DNA from: Legionella rowbothamii
Lineage (GTDB): Bacteria > Pseudomonadota > Gammaproteobacteria > Legionellales > Legionellaceae
Direction of reading: 5' to 3'
Assembly: GCF_900639985.1 (NCBI RefSeq)
Contig: NZ_CAAAIM010000001.1
Span: forward strand, 496,001-560,000
DNA length: 64,000 nt
Shown here: one piece after another, positions 20,076 to 28,696 of the stretch
How positions within the stretch are numbered: position 1 is the stretch's first letter
How the letters are laid out: each line of letters opens with the position of its first letter
The notes under the pieces: model-generated
Told to the model about the DNA's origin: nothing
Databases searched by the model: none
Seen by the model: only the letters and a program-made list of their open reading frames with translations
Made by a program: the position numbers and the translations under genes

Positions 20076-22322
20076 ATGTATATTCCACTAGCCGAACCTG
20101 TATCTCCTAGGTACATCTACATTAATCCCGATACCAATAAGATGCACCTGCTGGTCCCCATTGTCGGAGGGGAGGAAATCTCTACCGATAATACGTGCAA
20201 AGCCATCATAGCCTTGCGTGAGTTTTTTGATGGAGGAGCACTGCATGAATTAATTACCTATAAAAAGGCCTTACTCCTAGATCTTACATTGCTTGGTGAG
20301 GGCCACCCAGCGTACGCCCCCAAAAAGGAACGTCTTGAACAAATAGAATTCTATATAACTGCAGTTTCTGCCATGAAAAATCATTATGGCCAATCGATTG
20401 ATGCCTTACTGAAAAAAACATCTAATTTATACACCATTCAATTGCGGCCACGCGTACCCGATCCAATTTCTAACGTTATTAATCCACTATTCACTATTGA
20501 GCGAAGAAATGATTTCGAAGGAAACCCTCTTTCGCCCTTGTATAATGCAATGTATGCAGCTTATCCCCAAGTTGAAATCCCACAACCTCCTTTGCAAGCT
20601 ACCTTAACTCAAAGTGTATTAAAGACTTTATCCGCTAATCCTTGCTTTTTAGAGATTCAAGATGCGTTAAAAGCTCAATGCTTAGCTGTGTTTGGTCTAT
20701 CTATTGATTTTACGCAGCAATCTAATAGCGAGCAGGTGACCCAAACCACAATCGATACCCTTATGGGGTTTAACAATAATGCTACCCCCAAAGAATATAT
20801 TGATGCACTAGTGGGAGCTTGTGCGCCCTATTTATGGAACGATATACCACTTCCCCCCTTCTATAGTGTTCTAACCACCACAAAAAAGAAAGAACAAACT
20901 GAGCGCTTATCCATACTCACTCAATTCTTTTTAGCGCTCCTTAATGTTTATTGTAAAGCTAAAGGCATTAGTAACAAAAACTTTGGTGCCGTTCTGGATG
21001 CAGATGCAGAGTTAAGCAATAAGTTAGTCGAACAAATTTGCAATGCATTAATTCGCAGGGAAGATGTTGAACAACAAATTTGTACCTTTTGTAATGAGCA
21101 TATAAATAAATTTGATTTATCTAAATTATTAGATGGCAATGATGTAACTGCAATTAAACAAAAATTTGCACGTACTTATCACACGATTACAGCCACTAAA
21201 GAAAATTCTCACATGGATGATTTTATGATTTTAGAGACTGAATCCAAAGGAGAAACAGCCAAATTTGTAGCTCATCAGGGGGCTATTTGTGTGAATTTTG
21301 CAGAAGTTATTAATTCAGCCCTTCCAAATCAAAACTATTTCTCAGCTATTCGGGTTGATTTTTCAGGCCACTCGTCAACCATTCTTCACAAAAATGAATG
21401 GGTTTTAAATGAAGCAGATATAGAACTTGAAAAATTGATCGCAAACAGCCCCGATGAGTTTTTTGACAAACTACCTGAAGCAGTCAAAGAGGCGTGCCGT
21501 ACTCACACTAACTATCAAATACGTCAATTTTTACACGACGTTGCCACAGGAAAGCAACAGGAAGCGGATATTTCTTTAAATCAAAATACTGGCATTGCGC
21601 AAACCCTGCTGCAAACCCCAGGCCTTTTTACCGATTATTCGGGCCGAACTTTTAATTGCACCGCCTATGAATACGCCTATTGGGCTAAAGACACCCATAT
21701 GCGCCACATGCTTGAGCACTATATGGATGAGAAAACTAAAGCCATTTTATCTATCCGTATTGAGGAAATAGATCGTATCGATCCCGAAACTAAAAAGGCG
21801 GTGGGATTAGAGTATCAACAGCACGGTAAGATCCATCGTTCTCCCCATTTCGACTTTACTCCATTAAGGCAGGCACTACATCATTTTAACACGGGCGCTA
21901 CTGCGTGGTTCTTCTCTGCGAATGGTTTGAACGCATTACGCAATGCTTGGCTGAATCTTGGCAAAGCGCAACGCGATGTTCCGGCCCATGTAGCACAAGA
22001 ATACTGTCAGCCAACCCGCTCGTTTTATCCAACACCTAAATTTAAAGAAGCGAGCTTGCCCCGGAATTTAACCTTTTACAATGAAAAAACAGGACAAGTT
22101 GATTCCTGGTTTCCGCTAACTTCATCCCAAGAAGGACTTGGCTACAATTTCGCAATAACACGTGGTCAAAATAATTGTAACGGTTGTGGATACGAAGGTG
22201 GAGTAGGATGCGCTCAAGATTTAGATGCAATAACTCGTCTTGATGAAGTAAGAACAGAAGAGCTTGTACAATCACGTATCTATTTAAGTACACTGATTAA
22301 TTCATCGAGGATGGTGTTTTAG
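20076..22322 (+). CDS. Unknown 748-residue protein, effector-like
   Basis: No enzyme family was recognised. The product is soluble, with no signal peptide or membrane helix. The C-terminal 200 residues (from about 570) include QRDVPAHVAQEYCQP, RSFYPTP, LPRNLTFYN and DLDAITRLDEVR. These remind me of a module repeated in several Legionella proteins, but I cannot name it securely. A cysteine cluster (NNCNGCGYEGGVGC) sits near residue 705 and could bind metal. The gene begins 21 bases after the permease stop with only a weak ribosome-binding site (GTGAGACAAG), suggesting co-transcription with DDAH and the permease. A strong hairpin terminator follows. Candidate Dot/Icm substrate by size and context only. 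Confidence 0.75.
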   Translation: MYIPLAEPVSPRYIYINPDTNKMHLLVPIVGGEEISTDNTCKAIIALREFFDGGALHELITYKKALLLDLTLLGEGHPAYAPKKERLEQIEFYITAVSAMKNHYGQSIDALLKKTSNLYTIQLRPRVPDPISNVINPLFTIERRNDFEGNPLSPLYNAMYAAYPQVEIPQPPLQATLTQSVLKTLSANPCFLEIQDALKAQCLAVFGLSIDFTQQSNSEQVTQTTIDTLMGFNNNATPKEYIDALVGACAPYLWNDIPLPPFYSVLTTTKKKEQTERLSILTQFFLALLNVYCKAKGISNKNFGAVLDADAELSNKLVEQICNALIRREDVEQQICTFCNEHINKFDLSKLLDGNDVTAIKQKFARTYHTITATKENSHMDDFMILETESKGETAKFVAHQGAICVNFAEVINSALPNQNYFSAIRVDFSGHSSTILHKNEWVLNEADIELEKLIANSPDEFFDKLPEAVKEACRTHTNYQIRQFLHDVATGKQQEADISLNQNTGIAQTLLQTPGLFTDYSGRTFNCTAYEYAYWAKDTHMRHMLEHYMDEKTKAILSIRIEEIDRIDPETKKAVGLEYQQHGKIHRSPHFDFTPLRQALHHFNTGATAWFFSANGLNALRNAWLNLGKAQRDVPAHVAQEYCQPTRSFYPTPKFKEASLPRNLTFYNEKTGQVDSWFPLTSSQEGLGYNFAITRGQNNCNGCGYEGGVGCAQDLDAITRLDEVRTEELVQSRIYLSTLINSSRMVF

Positions 22323-22335
22323 TTGTTCAACTTGA

Positions 22336-22365
22336 AGGGAGCTCAGTTGAGCTCTCTTTATTTTC
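22336..22365 (+). terminator. Rho-independent terminator of the DDAH-permease-unknown operon
   Basis: A 10-base-pair stem (AGGGAGCTCA with TGAGCTCTCT, one G-U pair) with a two-base loop at 22336-22357, followed by TTATTTTC. It lies 14 bases after the stop of the 748-residue gene. Confidence 0.85.
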
Positions 22366-22534
22366 TCCTTTTAATTTAAAACATTCTATAATTTATAAGT
22401 TAGGTTTTTAAATATGCTATGCGCCAACTTAGAAAGTTTTGATTCAAAAAGGCTGAATAACAACTTAAAAACTCATTTTATTTATGTAAAAGAGCTTTCG
22501 ACCTTCAAATTCAGATAGTTTAAAGGAGAAGAAA

Positions 22535-22957
22535 ATGAATGGTATCGACTTTTTAATTACTGAACATAATCGAGTGCGAGCTATGTTAAACGATATAGCT
22601 GATGAATCTCATCGTTTTGAAACCCAGCAAAATCGCTTTGAGCGTTTAAGTAAGGATTTAATTCGCCATGAAGAAATGGAACACACTGTATGGTATCCGC
22701 ATTTTAAAAATAAGTTACCTGATACAGTGAAACATTTATTAAAAGAAGAAAATATGGCGCAAAAAGAAATCCAAAAAATGAATGAATTAAAAACAGAATC
22801 AGCTTGGAAAGAACACTTTAAAAAGTTCAAAGAAGCAGTACAGCATCATGCTCAAGAAGAGGAAGAAAAGTTATTTCCGGAGGTTGTAAAAATACTCAGT
22901 AAAGCGCAATTGCTTGAAATAGGCTCAGAAATGGCTGTTTTTAAAAAGGAACATTAA
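22535..22957 (+). CDS. Hemerythrin-like HHE domain protein
   Basis: A 140-residue single-domain four-helix protein predicted to bind a di-iron (or other metal) centre with histidine/carboxylate ligands. Candidate ligands are in TEHNRV (residue 11), RHEEMEH (about 45-51), YPHF and QHHAQEEEEKLFPEV (about 103-117). Bacterial HHE proteins are linked to oxygen, NO or iron-sulfur stress, but the exact role here is unknown. The start has a strong AAAGGAG. The gene is monocistronic, bounded by terminators on both sides. Confidence 0.9.
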   Translation: MNGIDFLITEHNRVRAMLNDIADESHRFETQQNRFERLSKDLIRHEEMEHTVWYPHFKNKLPDTVKHLLKEENMAQKEIQKMNELKTESAWKEHFKKFKEAVQHHAQEEEEKLFPEVVKILSKAQLLEIGSEMAVFKKEH

Positions 22958-22962
22958 AAATA

Positions 22963-22999
22963 ATATAAATTGCATTCCCATTAGGAATGCAATTTATAT
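22963..22999 (+). terminator. Hairpin terminator after hemerythrin gene
   Basis: A perfect 16-base-pair stem (22963-22978 with 22984-22999) and a five-base loop CATTA, six bases after the hemerythrin stop. The arms begin ATATAAATTGCATTCC. The 3' arm ends in an AT-rich stretch rather than a pure T-run. Confidence 0.8.
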
Positions 23000-23133
23000 C
23001 CTTAAATATACAACCCAAGGCAACTATAGAGTGGCCAAACCAATGCACTAGGACCTAAAGAATATTTGACATCTCATCCAAATTAAGAGTAGTATCCCCT
23101 AATATCAAATTAATTCTACACACTGAAAAACAA

Positions 23134-23253
23134 ATGGCCAATCTTCAACAACAACAAGTTTTTGTAAACAGCCCCGCTGCGTTGTTGTCTATTGCTATTT
23201 CTTCTGTTGTGATTTCTGTGGTCGTCGTCATTCTCTACCTCTCCCTGCCCTAG
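23134..23253 (+). CDS. Possible 39-residue single-helix membrane peptide
   Basis: A short frame from ATG 23134 to TAG 23251-23253 encodes a polar N terminus (MANLQQQQVFVNSP) followed by an uninterrupted hydrophobic helix of about 22 residues rich in Val, Ile, Ser and Leu. This is the organisation of small membrane proteins, membrane-acting toxin peptides and some leader peptides. No good ribosome-binding site precedes it (GAAAAACAA), so translation is uncertain. It lies in the leader region of the MFS transporter gene, ten bases before a strong hairpin, which makes a regulatory leader peptide possible. Codon composition does not settle the matter. Confidence 0.35.
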   Translation: MANLQQQQVFVNSPAALLSIAISSVVISVVVVILYLSLP

Positions 23254-23263
23254 AGTTATGTCC

Positions 23264-23304
23264 TTGATTATTCGACCTCTCTAGGGAGGATGCAGAATAA
23301 TCAA
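23264..23304 (+). promoter_or_regulatory. Hairpin in the leader of the MFS transporter gene
   Basis: Ten-base perfect arms TTGATTATTC (23264-23273) and GAATAATCAA (23295-23304). Between them is a smaller CCTC/GAGG pairing, so the RNA could form a bulged stem-loop 33 bases upstream of ATG 23338. There is no T-run after it, so an operator, an RNA stability element or a translational control element fits better than a terminator. Confidence 0.5.
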
Positions 23305-23337
23305 CCAATTAGAGATTAACTATTTAGAGGAGGCGCC

Positions 23338-24621
23338 ATGGAATCCACATGTGATGCACAAACACTGAACACCCGAAAAACAAAAACAAATACAACCCGT
23401 GCAGTTCTCGTTATTCTTTTATGCTCTGCCTTTTTATTTTATAAATACGTACTGCAAAATTTCCCCAGTGTCATGGCTCCTCAATTGATGGATGCATTTA
23501 ACTTACACGGCTTGGGGCTTGGCGTACTTTCCGGAGTTTATTTCTGGACTTATCTCATTGTTCCTTTGTTTGTTGGGATTATTCTGGATCACTATGGAAC
23601 CCGTTGGGTAACCTCTGCGGCCATTTTATGCTGTGCCCTTGGTACCTTTGTTTTTGCTCAAGCAGAACATTTAAATAGTGCTATTTGGGGACGTGCGCTT
23701 ATTGGCGTTGGCGTATCTTTTGCCAGTATTGCTTATTTCAAACTCGCAGCAGTATGGTTTGATAAAAAATACTATGCTCTGCTTACATCCCTACTCGTTG
23801 CTTCGGGAATGATCGGGGCGGTATGTGGTCAAATGCCGCTTGCCTGGCTGGTAAATCAAATTGGTTGGCGCGGAAGTTTATCGAATTTGGCCTGGATAGG
23901 CGTTGCTTTAGCAGTACTGTTCTTACTCATCGTTAAAGATAAACCTAATAATGCAACTGCAAGTACATCAAGCTCAGAAAGCCAACATTTATGGCGTGAC
24001 ATCCTCTCCATAGTAAAAAACAAACAAAACTGGTTATTAACTGCATACAGTGGCTTAGCATTCTCTCCTATTGTTATTTTCTGCGGTTTATGGGGTAATC
24101 CCTTTCTGCAAAAAGCATATAATCTGGATGCGCTTGTTGCCCCTAGTCTCATTTCAATGGTGTTTATTGGCTTAGCAATTTCATGCCCTTTATTCGCCCT
24201 TTTTGCCAATCGTGTACGTAATCGTTGTGCCTTTATGATGTACAGCACGCTGGTTTCAGCATTGTGCATCACATTGGTAATCTATGCGCATCCTATGCCA
24301 ATTTGGTTACTCAGTTTTCTATTATTTATGTTTGGCTTTAGTTTGGGCGCATTCCCAATTGTGTTTGTAATTGGTAAAGAGTTAAATCCATTGCACTTAG
24401 CAGGAACCGCCACCTCGTTAATTAATGCCAGTGACGCGTTTTTAGATGCGATTGTTGAGCCCGCAATAGGCAGCTTGTTGGATATGTTCAGCACCACTGG
24501 CGCTCCGCATGATTTCTCGTTGTTCAGCTATCATATTGCTTTAGTCGTTTTACCTTTATTCCAAATCATTGGCGCACTCATGTTGAAATGGGTGAAAGAT
24601 GAAAATAGAGCAACTCACTAA
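23338..24621 (+). CDS. Major facilitator superfamily transporter
   Basis: A 427-residue protein with about 12 hydrophobic helices and the usual MFS layout: six helices, a central cytoplasmic loop (about residues 200-225, Ser/Thr-rich) and six more. The loop 2-3 region reads GIILDHYGTRW, a form of the MFS signature G-x-x-x-D-x-x-G. It resembles the D-galactonate/nucleoside-type MFS proteins common in Legionella, and the Pht phagosomal transporters belong to the same superfamily. Substrate is unknown. The start is clear, with AGGAGG four bases before ATG 23338. The upstream leader has a hairpin and a possible micro-ORF. Confidence 0.87.
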   Translation: MESTCDAQTLNTRKTKTNTTRAVLVILLCSAFLFYKYVLQNFPSVMAPQLMDAFNLHGLGLGVLSGVYFWTYLIVPLFVGIILDHYGTRWVTSAAILCCALGTFVFAQAEHLNSAIWGRALIGVGVSFASIAYFKLAAVWFDKKYYALLTSLLVASGMIGAVCGQMPLAWLVNQIGWRGSLSNLAWIGVALAVLFLLIVKDKPNNATASTSSSESQHLWRDILSIVKNKQNWLLTAYSGLAFSPIVIFCGLWGNPFLQKAYNLDALVAPSLISMVFIGLAISCPLFALFANRVRNRCAFMMYSTLVSALCITLVIYAHPMPIWLLSFLLFMFGFSLGAFPIVFVIGKELNPLHLAGTATSLINASDAFLDAIVEPAIGSLLDMFSTTGAPHDFSLFSYHIALVVLPLFQIIGALMLKWVKDENRATH

Positions 24622-24643
24622 AGAAGAAAGAAATGAAAGCCGA

Positions 24644-24668
24644 ATTACTGTGGTTTAACCACAGTAAT
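24644..24668. terminator. Perfect hairpin between convergent genes (first of two)
   Basis: Inverted repeat with 12-base arms (ATTACTGTGGTT and AACCACAGTAAT) around a single T, 22 bases after the MFS stop. It is symmetrical enough to act in both directions, and T-rich DNA does not follow closely. Confidence 0.6.
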
Positions 24669-24709
24669 GCGAGCTAAATTCGAAACAGAACGGACCAGCA
24701 ATAAAATAT

Positions 24710-24732
24710 CCAGTATTACAACGTAATACTGG
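24710..24732. terminator. Perfect hairpin between convergent genes (second of two)
   Basis: Ten-base arms (CCAGTATTAC and GTAATACTGG) around AAC, 28 bases before the stop of the minus-strand gene at 24761. It probably terminates that transcript, read on the minus strand. Confidence 0.55.
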
Positions 24733-24760
24733 AGCATAACCTGGCAGAAACCAAATCCCA

Positions 24761-25105
24761 CTATTCTCCAACATCCGCTCCAACATATACCCACGCAAAC
24801 ATTCCTGATTCAAGTTGAACCTTAATTCGTTTATAATCAGCAACCTCATAAAGATCCGCTTGTTTTAACTCTTCAGGAGTCAACTCAAAAACCATGCCAG
24901 CAACTTTATCTGAGGTACGTCCAGTATAACGAATCACAGGATGATCCGCCTCCCCACTGATGGCTACAATCACTGGATCGCTAATGGTTAACAAAAACAA
25001 TTCAAACTCAAGCAAACTATCTGGCGCACCCGCCAATTTACGGCCAAAACTAGCCAATTGCACTGACTCATACTGCAGTGTTCCGTAACAAAATAGCTTT
25101 TCCAT
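24761..25105 (-). CDS. Gamma-glutamylcyclotransferase-like (AIG2 fold) protein
   Basis: A 114-residue protein with the BtrG/GGCT fold signature FCYGTLQ at residues 5-11 and a later LYEVADYKRI segment that matches the substrate-pocket region of small AIG2-like proteins. Family members release 5-oxoproline from gamma-glutamyl compounds, but many small bacterial ones have unproven substrates. The catalytic Glu is probably the one in the SGEADHPVIR stretch, an inference. Its ATG overlaps the dacB stop by one base (TAATG), so it is translationally coupled to dacB. A role in recycling gamma-glutamyl peptides is possible but unproven. Confidence 0.85.
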   Translation of the reverse strand: MEKLFCYGTLQYESVQLASFGRKLAGAPDSLLEFELFLLTISDPVIVAISGEADHPVIRYTGRTSDKVAGMVFELTPEELKQADLYEVADYKRIKVQLESGMFAWVYVGADVGE

Positions 25106-26550
25106 TATTGGATTACCTCTCTACTACTATGTTCTAAATAATATTCATCCACAGTTAATAGTATTTTTTCTTCCAGAGCCTTGGCTTTGGCATTAGATTT
25201 TCCAACCCCATTGCTAATAATGGAAAATACAAAAGACTTCGCATTCGGATTAATAATAAAACCAGATAAGGAGGAAAGATCATGCATTGAGCCTGTTTTT
25301 GCAAATACCTTTTTATTAAGAATGCTTTCTTTCATCCGTCCTTGCAGTGTTCCTGAAACCCCGGCTTGTGGCAACGCCTTAATCAACATTGATTGCAGGT
25401 TTTTATCCTGGTAAAGCTGCGCCAATAAATCAACAAATTGCTCTGCTGCGATTAAATTATAACGAGTCCCCTCACCATCAGCTAACTCCATTTGCTTCAC
25501 ATCCAAATGAGTATGTTCGGTAATAATTTTTTTCATCGCGAACATACCCTCTTTGTGAGAGCCTTTTCCGGTTAACAAATAGCCCAGCTTTCGGCTAATG
25601 TTGTTCGCATACAAATTATCTGATTTTTGCAGCATGTGCTTGAGCAGTTTAGATAAATCGCCAGACTGATAACTTTCAATTACCCGAGCATCTGCCGGGG
25701 TCGTACCGGTAATAATTTTACCCTTAAGAACAATCCCTTCTTTTTTTAACGTTGTTTGTATGACTTGCTTTGCAAACAAAACAGGATCCGGAATAGCAAA
25801 TTCAAGTAGTTTGGGGTTTTTCTCTTGAGCCACGCAACCATAAAGCCGCAAAGTATTATTGCCTTTAATTTCAATATGCATACTGCAATGATTTTTTTCT
25901 TCCTCTTTGCTCACCGTAACTACTTCATTAATCAAAGTTAATGCTTTGAGTGCAGGCTTCGCATTGGATTTTGAACTGATTTTCGGTTTAATCCGGGCAG
26001 TTCCACCCAAGGTTGGGGCGCTTATTAATTCATAGCGCTCCGCATTTTCATTTAATACAACTGCGGTATCTGGGGCGGTATATCCCCAGCCTAAATCATC
26101 GTAAGAATCACCATTCAGGTAATAAGGTGCAGGATATTGGCTGCCATCAATAATAATATTACCTTGAATCACTTTGGTATTATTCTTTTTTAAATTTGCC
26201 ACTAAAGCAGCGAGATTCTCAGCGGTGAGTGAAGGAGAACCTGTAAAGGTAAGATAGTAATCTTGTCCCCTCTGGGCTAAGGTCGTTGAAAAGCGAAAAT
26301 CAGGTTTTAAATAGTATAGTGCTGCGGCAGCAGTAAAAAGCTTGGTACTGCTTGCAGGACTTAATAATTTATTGGCATTGCGGCTATAAATAACCTCTCC
26401 AGTTTGCGCATCTTTAATCAATACGCCCACCGTTGCTCTTGGCAATTGTTGGTCTATGATTTCATCAATTTTTGCTGTTAATGGCTGTGCAAATAGAGTC
26501 TGATTGAAAAGAGCTACGGCACTGATCCATGTGTAGTTAAAATAGCGCAC
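25105..26550 (-). CDS. dacB: D-alanyl-D-alanine carboxypeptidase/endopeptidase (PBP4)
   Basis: Periplasmic penicillin-binding protein of class C type (peptidase S13), 481 residues, which trims or cuts peptidoglycan cross-links. The N terminus (about 1-22) looks like a signal peptide ending near FAQP. The three active-site motifs are visible: SSTK (Ser67, Lys70), SDN in KSDNLYANN, and KTG in FAKTGSM near residue 408. A large insert between motifs is typical of PBP4. The start is a GTG with AGGGG seven bases upstream. It is followed by the overlapping gamma-glutamylcyclotransferase-like gene. Confidence 0.95.
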   Translation of the reverse strand: MRYFNYTWISAVALFNQTLFAQPLTAKIDEIIDQQLPRATVGVLIKDAQTGEVIYSRNANKLLSPASSTKLFTAAAALYYLKPDFRFSTTLAQRGQDYYLTFTGSPSLTAENLAALVANLKKNNTKVIQGNIIIDGSQYPAPYYLNGDSYDDLGWGYTAPDTAVVLNENAERYELISAPTLGGTARIKPKISSKSNAKPALKALTLINEVVTVSKEEEKNHCSMHIEIKGNNTLRLYGCVAQEKNPKLLEFAIPDPVLFAKQVIQTTLKKEGIVLKGKIITGTTPADARVIESYQSGDLSKLLKHMLQKSDNLYANNISRKLGYLLTGKGSHKEGMFAMKKIITEHTHLDVKQMELADGEGTRYNLIAAEQFVDLLAQLYQDKNLQSMLIKALPQAGVSGTLQGRMKESILNKKVFAKTGSMHDLSSLSGFIINPNAKSFVFSIISNGVGKSNAKAKALEEKILLTVDEYYLEHSSREVIQ

Positions 26551-26627
26551 TGGAATTCCCCTTTAATGCATGACGATTTGGGCATATAGCTTGTCTGATT
26601 CTGCAATGAAGTGCAAGTGATGCTCTC

Positions 26628-28208
26628 TTAAATCATCACTTCATTCTTTTTTAGGGCCATTGTTCCATCAAGATCACTCACTACATGCTTATGATTAACA
26701 GGCTTTAATAAGGCCTGAGACAAACAAAGAATAAATATGCTCACAGGAAAAATACAGAGCAAGTCAAAAGGAAAGCGAAGTAACCCTATTCCCCCGAAGG
26801 ATCCAAGATAAGAGATCAAAAGCATGATTCCCATGTACAAGAAGAACCATCCCATGAGTATGCCATTATCAAAAGAGCTTCTACGATGCGCAATAAAATA
26901 CAAGACTAAGCCTAGCAATAAAGCGACATCAAGTTTCCATATAATTGCAAAGCCACACCAGTACAACATTAAATTACAAAAATAAAAAGCAACATGAGAA
27001 CAAATCAGTGCCCCATATAATTTGAATGGCCGAGAGGTTTCCGGCTGTAGTTTGCGCATGGCTAATAAGCAAATAGGTCCAATACTATAGGAAAGAATAC
27101 TGGCAGATGAAAGGAAGGCTACCAGCTTTTGCCATCCCGGAAAGGGTAAAAAGGACAACATGCCAACAATTAAATTCGCATATAAGGTGATGTAGGGAAT
27201 TTTATGGCGATTCACTTTCAAAAAGATCTTTGGCAAATGCCCATTCTGTGCCATTCCATAGAGAATACGTGAGGTTGCGGCTGCATAGACTAAAGCCGTA
27301 CCAAAGGGTGAAAAAGAAGCATCAATCATAAGTAAGGTAGCAACGACCCCCAACCCTAAAAGCAGTGCCAATCCGACCAAAGGACCACTGTCCCCAGGAT
27401 AAGATAATCCTGACCAGCCATGGCTTAGGTATTGCTGCGGAATCGCGACAAGAAAACTTAATTGCAGTAAAAAATATAAGATAAAACCAATCAGGACCGC
27501 ACCTAAAATAGCAATAGGAATACTACGTTGTGGGTTTTTTACCTCGCCTGCAAGCACGAGCCCATTTTGAAATCCGGTAAATGCAAAAACAACCCCGCCT
27601 TCTGAAAGAGCAGCAAAAATAGCAACCCAACTGGCCTTATCCGATACATTAACAGAAACATTACTCATTGAGGGAGCAATATGAAAAAAGGAAACAATAG
27701 CAATGCTGGGTAATATGAATTTGATAATACTAGCGTATTTATTACATTCAGCGAGTAATTTAATTCCATAGGAATTCAAAAATACGACAAACAGCATAAT
27801 AGCAACAGCCGCAACATAACCATAAGCTGAAAGCTGCAAAGTAACTGAATGCCCCGCAACCAATATTGGAAAAAAGTGGCTGGCATATTGAAGAATAGCC
27901 TGTATTTCAATGGGAGTCATAACTACATAGGAAAGCCATGAGGTCCATGCAAATAAAAAGCCAACCTCATTTCCATGAGTAAATGTAGGATAATTAGACA
28001 TTCCCCCTGAGATGGGGAACATAGTACCTAACTCACAAAGTGGTAATGCAATAAATAGCATGAAAAAGGTAGCAATAATCCAAGAAATCAATGAATTACT
28101 GCCCGCTATTTGCGCACTAATATAGGGACTAAATAGCCATCCGGAACCTACCATTCCACCAGCCGCAGCAATTAATACATTCGTTGTTGAGATGTCGCGT
28201 CTTAACAT
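26628..28208 (-). CDS. APC-superfamily amino-acid permease
   Basis: A 526-residue membrane protein with about 12-14 hydrophobic helices. The first helix carries AAAGGMVGSGWLFSPY, the G-x-G TM1 substrate-binding motif of APC transporters. A later segment, FAFTGFQNGLVLAGEVKNPQ, is the conserved TM6 to loop region (E-x-x-N-P-x-R/K). It is not a close relative of the two other permeases in the window. It may transport an amino acid or polyamine; the substrate is not readable. The start has AAGGA seven bases upstream. It is followed by dacB on the same strand with a 77-base gap, so a joint transcript is possible. Confidence 0.87.
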   Translation of the reverse strand: MLRRDISTTNVLIAAAGGMVGSGWLFSPYISAQIAGSNSLISWIIATFFMLFIALPLCELGTMFPISGGMSNYPTFTHGNEVGFLFAWTSWLSYVVMTPIEIQAILQYASHFFPILVAGHSVTLQLSAYGYVAAVAIMLFVVFLNSYGIKLLAECNKYASIIKFILPSIAIVSFFHIAPSMSNVSVNVSDKASWVAIFAALSEGGVVFAFTGFQNGLVLAGEVKNPQRSIPIAILGAVLIGFILYFLLQLSFLVAIPQQYLSHGWSGLSYPGDSGPLVGLALLLGLGVVATLLMIDASFSPFGTALVYAAATSRILYGMAQNGHLPKIFLKVNRHKIPYITLYANLIVGMLSFLPFPGWQKLVAFLSSASILSYSIGPICLLAMRKLQPETSRPFKLYGALICSHVAFYFCNLMLYWCGFAIIWKLDVALLLGLVLYFIAHRRSSFDNGILMGWFFLYMGIMLLISYLGSFGGIGLLRFPFDLLCIFPVSIFILCLSQALLKPVNHKHVVSDLDGTMALKKNEVMI

Positions 28209-28696
28209 GAAAATTTCCTTATTATTCAGGTAGCTTCCAGTTGCTTATTTTTTCATGATAGCACTTTATTATAGAAAGCCAAGTTGCAATAGATTTTCTG
28301 TTCATAAACCTATCTGATTGATTTATTTCTATTTATTCGCAAGGTGATCCAGAGAAGTACGACAAAGAACCTTCTGAGAATATGAGCTATTTACATAGTC
28401 CTGCTCTATAGTACAAATAAATATAAAATCAAGCTGTTCTTTCATTTTATTTTTTGTTACCATGGCAAAAATTCTTTTCATATCTCAAATTATCCTTGTG
28501 GATAATTTCTCAAGGCATACTTCTGCCCAACAGTTTATAACTGATGAAAACCCTATATTTATAAGTATTGGTGCACTATTTCTTTATTTATTTTCATAAA
28601 AAGATATCCACAAAATCTGTGGATAATTCTGTTAACAGATCCTGAAGAAGCTCTTAACAGTACTTTTCTATTCTTGTATGCAAATCAAACAAACTG
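28209..28696. other. 488-base gap with DnaA-box-like and palindromic sequences
   Basis: No convincing ORF on either strand. It holds an inverted repeat at 28487-28508 (arms AAATTATCC and GGATAATTT around TTGT). It also holds two exact TTATCCACA matches read on the minus strand (28497-28505 and 28618-28626) and a one-mismatch copy at 28604-28612. The last two form a short dyad (ATCCACA and TGTGGAT). It presumably also carries the promoter of the minus-strand permease starting at 28208. Confidence 0.5.

Noticed and set aside
24655..24849. Minus-strand 64-codon frame overlapping the gamma-glutamylcyclotransferase-like gene
   Set aside because: It crosses the two intergenic hairpins and is out of frame with a better supported gene.
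28487..28626. Chromosomal replication origin
   Set aside because: DnaA-box-like sites are present, but no dnaA, dnaN, gidA or rpmH lies nearby and there are only three sites. I kept it as a finding, not as an origin.
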